From Crossiella sp. CA-258035 (GTDB lineage: Bacteria; Actinomycetota; Actinomycetes; Mycobacteriales; Pseudonocardiaceae): DNA of 64,000 bases. The DNA lies in assembly GCF_030064675.1 (NCBI RefSeq), contig NZ_CP116413.1, positions 1,149,001-1,213,000 on the forward strand, given 5' to 3'. The translations under genes were made by a program, and so were the position numbers. Positions 59,020 through 64,000 of the stretch are shown here, one piece after another (within the stretch, counting starts at the first letter, position 1; every line of letters starts with the position of its first letter). The notes under the pieces are model-generated. The model saw only the letters and a program-made list of their open reading frames with translations, was not told where the DNA came from and did not search any database.

Positions 59020-59247
59020 CGCGCTGCCTTTCGTCGGCGACTCATCTGGCCTCGCTCCTTCGCGCTGCTCACAGGGCGTCCTTCCCGTGGGATACGAGGA
59101 GTCCGCGGTTCCGGTTCAGGAAGCTGGGTTGTTCTAGGACATTCGGCCGTTTCTGCCGTCGAGCTGAACCCGCGCGGCCGATGGGCTCGTATTCCACGGC
59201 GTCCGCCTGCTGGGCGGGACACCGAGGACTTCGTGGAGGGATGAGCC

Positions 59248-60183
59248 GTGCAGACTCGACGCGTGCGCACCATGATCATGGCAGTTTCCGCTGTGTCCGC
59301 CGTGCTGCTGGCCGGCGCGTGTGGGTCCGGAGTGGACGGTGCCGCACCCCAGCTCCAGCCGCCGGCGCCGACGCCGCAGCCCACCAGCAGCCAGGCCCCG
59401 GCGCCGGCCACGCTGAACGTCTCGACCATGGCGCAGCTGGGCGAGGTCGTCACCGACGGCAACGGGAGGACCCTGTACCGCTTCGACAAGGACACCGCCA
59501 AGCCGCCGAAGTCCAACTGCGCGGACAAGTGCCTCGAGGCCTGGCCCCCGGCGCTGGTCGAGGGGCAGCCTACGGTGCAGGGCGTGGACTCCGCGCTGGT
59601 GGGGTCGCTCAAGCGGGCCGACGGCACCGAGCAGCTGACCCTGGCCGGCTGGCCGCTCTACACCTTCGCCAAGGACACCGCGCCGGGTGAGGCGAAGGGC
59701 CAGGGCGTGCAGGGCACCTGGTTCGCGGCCACCCCGGAGGGCAAGAAGGCCAAGGCGAGCAGCGGCGGCGGCCAGAACGCCGCGGCCACGCTCAACGCGG
59801 TGGCCTCCAGCGAGCTGGGCAACATCGTCACCGACGTCAACGGCCTGACCCTGTACCGCTTCGACAAGGACACCGCCAAGCCGTCCAAGTCCAACTGCGC
59901 GGGCAAGTGCCTGGAAGCCTGGCCGCCGGTGCTGGTCAACGGCAACGTCACCGTGCAGGGCGTGGACTCCGCGCTGGTCGGCTCGGTCAAGCGGCCCGAC
60001 GGCTCCGAGCAGGTGACCCTCGGCGGCTGGCCGCTGTACCGCTTCACCCAGGACGCCAAGGCCGGTGACACCAAGGGCCAGGCCGTGCAGGGCACCTGGT
60101 TCGTCGCGGCCCCCGACGGCAAGAAGGCCAAGAACGCGGCCGGTGGCAGCGCCAAGGGCGGCGGCGCGACCGGCGGCTACTGA
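59248..60183 (+). CDS. Lipoprotein with two tandem COG4315-type domains
   Basis: 311 residues. Lipobox LLAGAC after a hydrophobic signal, a Pro/Thr/Gln-rich linker, then two copies of the secreted repeat (COG4315). Each copy has LGEVVTDGNGRTLYRFDKDT / LGNIVTDVNGLTLYRFDKDT, CADKCLEAWPP / CAGKCLEAWPP, GVDSALVGS and GGWPLYRF. The two halves are about 75 per cent alike by eye, indicating recent duplication. Function unknown, but members neighbour ECF sigma/anti-sigma pairs. GTG start. Followed by a perfect-stem terminator. Confidence 0.88.
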   Translation: MQTRRVRTMIMAVSAVSAVLLAGACGSGVDGAAPQLQPPAPTPQPTSSQAPAPATLNVSTMAQLGEVVTDGNGRTLYRFDKDTAKPPKSNCADKCLEAWPPALVEGQPTVQGVDSALVGSLKRADGTEQLTLAGWPLYTFAKDTAPGEAKGQGVQGTWFAATPEGKKAKASSGGGQNAAATLNAVASSELGNIVTDVNGLTLYRFDKDTAKPSKSNCAGKCLEAWPPVLVNGNVTVQGVDSALVGSVKRPDGSEQVTLGGWPLYRFTQDAKAGDTKGQAVQGTWFVAAPDGKKAKNAAGGSAKGGGATGGY

Positions 60184-60195
60184 GCCACCGGGACG

Positions 60196-60226
60196 GCCGC
60201 CCGTGTCCACTGTGGACACGGGCGGC
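60196..60226 (+). terminator. Terminator built on a GTCCAC-T-GTGGAC palindrome
   Basis: Perfect 15-bp stem GCCGCCCGTGTCCAC / GTGGACACGGGCGGC around a single T. Centre identical to the recurring palindrome at 40266 and similar to 53912. Confidence 0.8.
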
Positions 60227-60238
60227 GGCGTGCGCGGG

Positions 60239-61099
60239 CTAGATCCGGTCCAGGTGCGCGATCTCCTCCGCGCTGAGCTCCAGGTGCACCGCGGCGACCG
60301 AGTCCAGCACCGAGGCGGTCCGGCTGGCGCCCGGGATCGGGATGACCACCTCGGACTTGGCCAGCATCCAGGCCAGGCAGACCTGCTGCGGGCTCACCCC
60401 GCGGCCGTCGGCGACCTCGGCGAAGGCGGCGAACCCGCTGCCCAGCTCGGCCGCCTTGGCGATGCCGCCCAGCGGGCTCCAGGGCAGGAACGCGATGCCC
60501 AGCTCGGCGCACAGCGCCAGCTCCGGCTCGCTGGAGCGGAAGGCGGGGGAGTACTGGTTCTGCACCGAGACCAGCCTGCCGCCGAGGATCTCGTTGGCCT
60601 GCCGGATCTCGGCCGGGTTGAAGTTGGACACCCCGGCGTAGCGGATCTTCCCGGCGTCCAGCAGGTCGCGCAGCGCGCTCACCGAGTCACCGATCGGCAC
60701 CCTCGGGTCCGGCCGGTGGAACTGGTAGAGGCCGATCACGTCCACGCCGAGCCGCTTCAGCGAGGCATCGCAGGCCTGCTTCAGGTAGCCGGGGTCGCCG
60801 TTGAGGCCCCAGGCCCCCTGCTCGTCGCGGGTGTGCCCGCCCTTGGTGGCCACCAGCACCGCGCTGGTGTCACCTGGGTAGGCGGCCAGCACCTCGGCCA
60901 CGAAGCGCTCGTTGTCCCCGAAGTCGGCGCTGCTGGTGCAGTAGGCGTCCGCGGTGTCGATGAGCGTGACCCCGGCCTCCAGCGCGGCGTGCACGGTGGT
61001 CAGCGACGCCTGCCGGTCCTTGCCGAACTCCGATGACATGGGCATCGCGCCCAGGCCGATCGCGCTCACCTCGACGTCGCCGATGCGGCGAGTCCTCAT
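60239..61099 (-). CDS. Aldo/keto reductase
   Basis: 286 residues. TIM-barrel AKR: GLGAMPMSSEFG, catalytic Asp/Tyr in LIDTADAYCTSSADFGDNE, Lys in LVATKGGHTR, His in GLYQFHRPDP, VSNFNPAEIRQ and C-terminal NADPH site PIPGASRTASVLDSV. Reduces small aldehydes or ketones. AGGAGCAAGT before ATG. Divergent from a LysR gene, which probably controls it. Confidence 0.93.
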   Translation of the reverse strand: MRTRRIGDVEVSAIGLGAMPMSSEFGKDRQASLTTVHAALEAGVTLIDTADAYCTSSADFGDNERFVAEVLAAYPGDTSAVLVATKGGHTRDEQGAWGLNGDPGYLKQACDASLKRLGVDVIGLYQFHRPDPRVPIGDSVSALRDLLDAGKIRYAGVSNFNPAEIRQANEILGGRLVSVQNQYSPAFRSSEPELALCAELGIAFLPWSPLGGIAKAAELGSGFAAFAEVADGRGVSPQQVCLAWMLAKSEVVIPIPGASRTASVLDSVAAVHLELSAEEIAHLDRI

Positions 61100-61204
61100 A
61101 CTTGCTCCTGTCCTCAGCTGTGGGCGTTTCTCCAGCTTGCGGTGTGGTCTCGGTTGAGTCCAACAGCAGAACCTGCTGGCACTCATCGGCTAACGTGCAC
61201 AGTC

Positions 61205-62098
61205 GTGGAGCTTCGGCACCTGGAGTACTTCGTCGCGGTAGCGGAAGAACGGCACTTCACACGAGCCGCCGAGCGGGTGCGGGTCGCGCAGTCCGGTCTC
61301 TCCGCCTCGATCAAAGCACTGGAACGCGAACTCGGCGCGCCGTTGTTCGTGCGCAGCACCCGACGGGTGGAACTCACCGAGGCGGGACGCGCGCTGCTGG
61401 TGGAGGCCAGGCGCACACTGGTCAGCGTGGCCGCGGCCAAGGACGCGGTGGCCGCGGTGCAGGGCGTGCTGCGCGGCACCCTGTCGGTGGGCATGGTGCA
61501 GTGCCTCGGCGTGATCGACGCCCCCGCGCTGCTGGCCCGCTTCCACGCCGCGCACCCCGGCGTCGAGGTCCGGCTGACCCAGTCCGGCGGCGCCAAGCTC
61601 ATCGAAGGGGTGAAAGCGGGCCGGCTGGACCTGGCCCTGGTCGACCAGCCCCGCCCGGCCCCCGACGGCGTCAGCCTGGCCCACCTGGCCACCGAGCCGA
61701 TGCTGCTGGTCTGCGGCCGCGAGCACCGCTTCGCCCGGCGGGACCGGGTGGAGTGGGCGGAGCTGACCGATGAGGTGTTCGTGGACTTCCAGAGCGACTG
61801 GGGCGCCCGCCAGCTCACCGACCGGGTCTTCGCCGCCCAGGGCATGACCCGCAGGGTGGCCCTGGAGCTCAACGACGTGCACAGCCTGCTGGAGCTGGTC
61901 GGGCACGGCCTCGGCGTCGCGGTGGTGCCCCGGCCGATGGCCTACAAGAAGGGCTTCCCGGTCTGCATCGCCGAGCTCAACCCGGCCGCGCCGAACTGGG
62001 AGGCCAGCATCGCGCTGCGCTCCGGCGAACACGTCAGCCCCTCCGCCCAGGCCTTCCTCCGCCTGGTCCTCGGCAGCGACACGCTCCCGGTCACCTGA
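61205..62098 (+). CDS. LysR-family transcriptional regulator
   Basis: 297 residues. HTH ELRHLEYFVAVAEERHFTRAAERVRVAQSGLSASIKALERELGAPLF, then the LysR substrate domain (GTLSVGMVQCLGVIDAPALLARFHAAHPGVEVRL, LDLALVDQP, DVHSLLELVGHGLGVAVVP). GTG start without Shine-Dalgarno but with TAACGT at a leaderless -10 distance. Likely activates the divergent aldo/keto reductase. Confidence 0.94.
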   Translation: MELRHLEYFVAVAEERHFTRAAERVRVAQSGLSASIKALERELGAPLFVRSTRRVELTEAGRALLVEARRTLVSVAAAKDAVAAVQGVLRGTLSVGMVQCLGVIDAPALLARFHAAHPGVEVRLTQSGGAKLIEGVKAGRLDLALVDQPRPAPDGVSLAHLATEPMLLVCGREHRFARRDRVEWAELTDEVFVDFQSDWGARQLTDRVFAAQGMTRRVALELNDVHSLLELVGHGLGVAVVPRPMAYKKGFPVCIAELNPAAPNWEASIALRSGEHVSPSAQAFLRLVLGSDTLPVT

Positions 62099-62111
62099 CC
62101 AACCCCCCGGA

Positions 62112-62265
62112 GTGTTGGCCGTTGTGGACGCCGTGTTGGCCGATCTCGTACGCCTCGTTGGCCGTTGTGGGCGGTGCCGGCACCTACGAGCCGAAAGCCG
62201 GTGTCCCACAACGGCAAACGCACCGTCCACAACGGCCAACGCACCGTACGAGATCGGCCAACACG
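62112..62265. repeat. Inverted GTGTTGGCCG repeat array 2
   Basis: Forward units GTGTTGGCCG at 62112 and 62133, and GTTGGCCG at 62157, carry different tails (TTGTGGACG, ATCTCGTACG, TTGTGGG). Reverse units follow in the second half. Pairs: GTGTTGGCCGATCTCGTACG (62133-62152) with its 20-bp perfect complement (62246-62265), and TTGGCCGTTGTGGACG (62115-62130) with 62225-62240. The arm order A-B-C...C'-A'-B' is not a simple nested hairpin. Confidence 0.9.
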
Positions 62266-62274
62266 CGGTAAAGG

Positions 62275-62315
62275 GCCCGGGGGACCGTCTGGTGTGGACG
62301 GTCCCCCGGGCTTTT
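62275..62315. terminator. Rho-independent terminator
   Basis: Perfect 15-bp stem GCCCGGGGGACCGTC / GACGGTCCCCCGGGC, seven-base loop, then TTTT. Between convergent LysR and cellulase genes. Confidence 0.92.
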
Positions 62316-62331
62316 CCTGTGGAGGTTCGCC

Positions 62332-63423
62332 TCAGAACTCGTCCGGGGTGCGCATGCGCTCCCGGATCCAGGCGCCGGCCGGCTTCAGCACGCCGGTGCC
62401 GCTGAAGTTGTTGCCGGCACAGGTGCCCGGCTTGAAGACCGCGCCGGAGCGGTTGTCGTCGGAGAAGTTCCAGTTGGTCCAGCTGATCTTCTTCTGCTTC
62501 ATGAAGTCGAGGTACTTCTGCGACCAGGTGAAGTCGTTGCCGCCGTCACCGGTGGCGGTCTGGGTGCCGAACTCGGTCACGAACAGCGGCAGCTTGGCGG
62601 CCGCGCGGGTGAACGCGTCCAGGTACTGCTGCTTGTGCGAGGCCGCGTAGAAGTGGAACGTGTACATGATGTTCGGGATCTTGATCTGGTTGTTGATGAT
62701 GTCCTGCTCGTTGCGGCCGTCGGAGATCCCGAGCGAGCCCCAGCCGTGCGTGCCGACCAGGATCAGGCTGTCCGGGTCCTCCGCGCGGATGGTCGGCATG
62801 ACGGCCTCGGCGTAGGTCTTGATCTTCGCCCAGGACACCCCGTTGGGCTCGTTGGCGATGTCGTAGATGATGTTGGTCTTGTCCTTGTGCCGCTGGGCGA
62901 TCTCCTTGAAGAAGGTCTTGGCCCGCGCGGTGTTGTGGTTCGGGTCGCCAGGGTTGAGCTGGTGCCAGTCGATCAGCGCGTAGAGGCCGCGCTTGGTGGC
63001 CTCCTCGATGTACCCGTGCACCATGTCGGTGAACTTCCGGGGGTTGGTCTCATAACCACCCTCCTGGATGTACATCGCGATGCGCAGCACGTCGCCGCCC
63101 CAGTCCTTGGCCAGCGCGTCCAGCGAAGCGGTCTTCAGACACTGGCTGTACCACTGGATGCCGTGCGTGCTCATGCCGCGCAGCTGGATCGGCTTGCCGT
63201 TCTTGTTGCACAGTTGCAGGCCACAGACCTTGAGCTGGCCGTTGATCGCCGCGGGGGTGCCGGGTGGCAGGGCGGCCGGCCCCAGCGGTGCGGTGGCGGC
63301 GTTCGCCACCGCCGGTTCGGGGGTAGGAGAGCCCTGTGCGCTGGTGGCAAGCACACCGGTTGTGGCCAGTGCGGCGGCGGCGATGACGCCGAGTGCACGC
63401 CTGACTACCTTGAGCCGTCCCAT
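62332..63423 (-). CDS. Secreted endoglucanase (GH5)
   Basis: 363 residues. Signal (VVRRALGVIAAAALATTGVLATSAQG), Pro/Ala linker, then a GH5 domain: GKPIQLRGMSTHGIQWYSQCL, VLRIAMYIQEGGYETNP, acid/base Glu in IIYDIANEPNGVSWAKI, YTFHFYAASHKQQY and nucleophile Glu in PLFVTEFGTQTATG. Hydrolyses beta-1,4-glucans. No carbohydrate-binding module; ends at the catalytic barrel. Start ATG at 63423. Upstream palindrome GTTAGG-N7-CCTAAC suggests sugar-responsive control. Confidence 0.94.
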   Translation of the reverse strand: MGRLKVVRRALGVIAAAALATTGVLATSAQGSPTPEPAVANAATAPLGPAALPPGTPAAINGQLKVCGLQLCNKNGKPIQLRGMSTHGIQWYSQCLKTASLDALAKDWGGDVLRIAMYIQEGGYETNPRKFTDMVHGYIEEATKRGLYALIDWHQLNPGDPNHNTARAKTFFKEIAQRHKDKTNIIYDIANEPNGVSWAKIKTYAEAVMPTIRAEDPDSLILVGTHGWGSLGISDGRNEQDIINNQIKIPNIMYTFHFYAASHKQQYLDAFTRAAAKLPLFVTEFGTQTATGDGGNDFTWSQKYLDFMKQKKISWTNWNFSDDNRSGAVFKPGTCAGNNFSGTGVLKPAGAWIRERMRTPDEF

Positions 63424-63520
63424 CGTTTGCGCTCCTCTCGTCCGGAGCCCCAGGGCAGGGTGGGGCCGCCGAGCTGTGCGAGTTTGCGGCGGTGCGTGGC
63501 GGCGGTTGGTTCACAACATT

Positions 63521-63539
63521 GTTAGGTTAGTTTCCTAAC
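63521..63539 (-). promoter_or_regulatory. Candidate operator of the cellulase gene
   Basis: GTTAGG (63521-63526), seven bases, CCTAAC (63534-63539): a perfect inverted repeat in an A+T-rich island about 100 bases before the GH5 start. Similar GTTAGGAAANTTTCCTAAC-type elements precede many actinomycete glycosidase genes; the regulator is not established. Confidence 0.45.
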
Positions 63540-63613
63540 AGTGGGACGGATGTTAGTGACCCCGCTCACCGGCCGTCAAGGGTTGATGGTCGGCAAGCGG
63601 GGTCCGATTTGTC

Positions 63614-64000
63614 TTACTCGCAGCTCAGCCGGACATCGGCCCAGTCGGCGTGGTCGTTGCTCTGCCCGTCACCGGCGTCGGTGACCACCAGCCGGAGCAG
63701 GGTGGCGCCGGAGACGTTGGCCTGCAACGGTTCTGCCGGGTCTGCCGCGGTCAGCACGCCGCTGTCGGCGACCTTGGCCGCGTCCGCGTAGACCTGGAAG
63801 ACCACCGAGCCGGCGTTCTTCTCGTCGTCCACGCCGACCTGCGCGGAGACCGTCGAGCAGCGGCCGCCCAGGTGGTACTCCACCGTGCTCGGCGCGTGCA
63901 CGCCGAGACCCTTGGCGAAGACCACCCCGTTGATGGTGATCGGCCTGCCGTCGCCTGCCTTGCTCTCGCCGTTGCTGGTGTTGACCTCCACCGGCCCGAA
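63614..64000 (-). CDS. NPCBM/NEW2-domain protein, C-terminal part (gene continues past the window)
   Basis: The visible 128 residues are one NPCBM module: PVEVNTSNGESKAGDGRPI, ITINGVVFAKGLGVHAPSTVEYHLGG, STVSAQVGVDDE and VVFQVYADAAKV with the closing LRLVVTDAGDGQSNDHADWADVRL. NPCBM domains cap actinomycete glycoside hydrolases (GH27, GH97, GH95 and others) and bind galactose-like sugars. The upstream, larger domain lies beyond 64000. Same strand as the cellulase, so possibly a polysaccharide-use locus. Confidence 0.88.
   Translation of the reverse strand, partial: FGPVEVNTSNGESKAGDGRPITINGVVFAKGLGVHAPSTVEYHLGGRCSTVSAQVGVDDEKNAGSVVFQVYADAAKVADSGVLTAADPAEPLQANVSGATLLRLVVTDAGDGQSNDHADWADVRLSCE

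Overview
The window is G+C-rich actinomycete DNA. Third-position G/C bias, frequent GTG starts, apparently leaderless genes, a StrR-type regulator, an EphD-type hydrolase/SDR fusion and LuxR/ROK/TetR regulators all point to a filamentous actinomycete, most likely Pseudonocardiaceae. The genus is inferred, not shown. It reads as chromosomal DNA with accessory islands.

Left part (1-12 kb). A partial MmyB-type regulator, KptA, a PNPOx-fold protein and a secreted ThuA-like protein precede a visibly less G+C-rich island at about 3.3-10.9 kb. The island has a divergent pair of operons. On the minus strand lie queC-queE-queD-folE2 and a VUT-family transporter, which together make or import preQ0. 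On the plus strand lie an uncharacterised gene, a DGQHR protein, a TGT-like DpdA and a second DGQHR protein. This is a 7-deazaguanine DNA-modification (Dpd) cassette that carries its own preQ0 supply and no recognisable restriction genes. It is followed by a strong terminator, about 0.85 kb of decayed DNA and a tRNA-Arg(CCG) whose 3' end faces the island.

Middle (12-22.5 kb). An EphD-like two-domain enzyme, a CDF metal exporter and a minus-strand signalling block (ComP-like kinase, NarL-type regulator, degenerate LuxR regulator, Pvc16/DUF4255 protein) are followed by a ROK regulator, a structured intergenic stretch, a TPR protein, a snapalysin-like protease and a GNAT.

Biosynthetic cluster (22.6-34.3 kb). 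It contains a VldE/ValL-like GT20 (pseudo)glycosyltransferase, an MFS exporter, a Zn-dehydrogenase, a class III aminotransferase, a HAD phosphatase, a transketolase, a PfkB kinase, a nucleoside-deoxyribosyltransferase-like protein, an aminoglycoside-phosphotransferase-like protein and a StrR-type activator. An imine-reductase-like gene and a TetR gene lie at its edge. The set fits an aminocyclitol or azasugar pseudo-disaccharide pathway. No sugar-phosphate cyclase is present here.

Right part (34-64 kb). This holds a 33-bp minisatellite, an odd short-variable-arm tRNA with a Leu(UAG) anticodon, DUF3618 and TetR genes, an SbnA-like synthase with MFS exporter and His-rich protein, a GH20 hexosaminidase, a membrane esterase with a rhomboid-MprF-like fusion, gamma-glutamyltransferase, an ABC exporter with its regulator, an HD protein, a 1228-residue subtilase, an ECF sigma/anti-sigma pair next to a COG4315 lipoprotein, an AKR/LysR pair, a GH5 cellulase and a partial NPCBM protein. 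Two intergenic arrays (48.2 and 62.1 kb) are built of inverted GTGTTGGCCG units and form an unexplained repeat family. Several genes end in long perfect-stem terminators.
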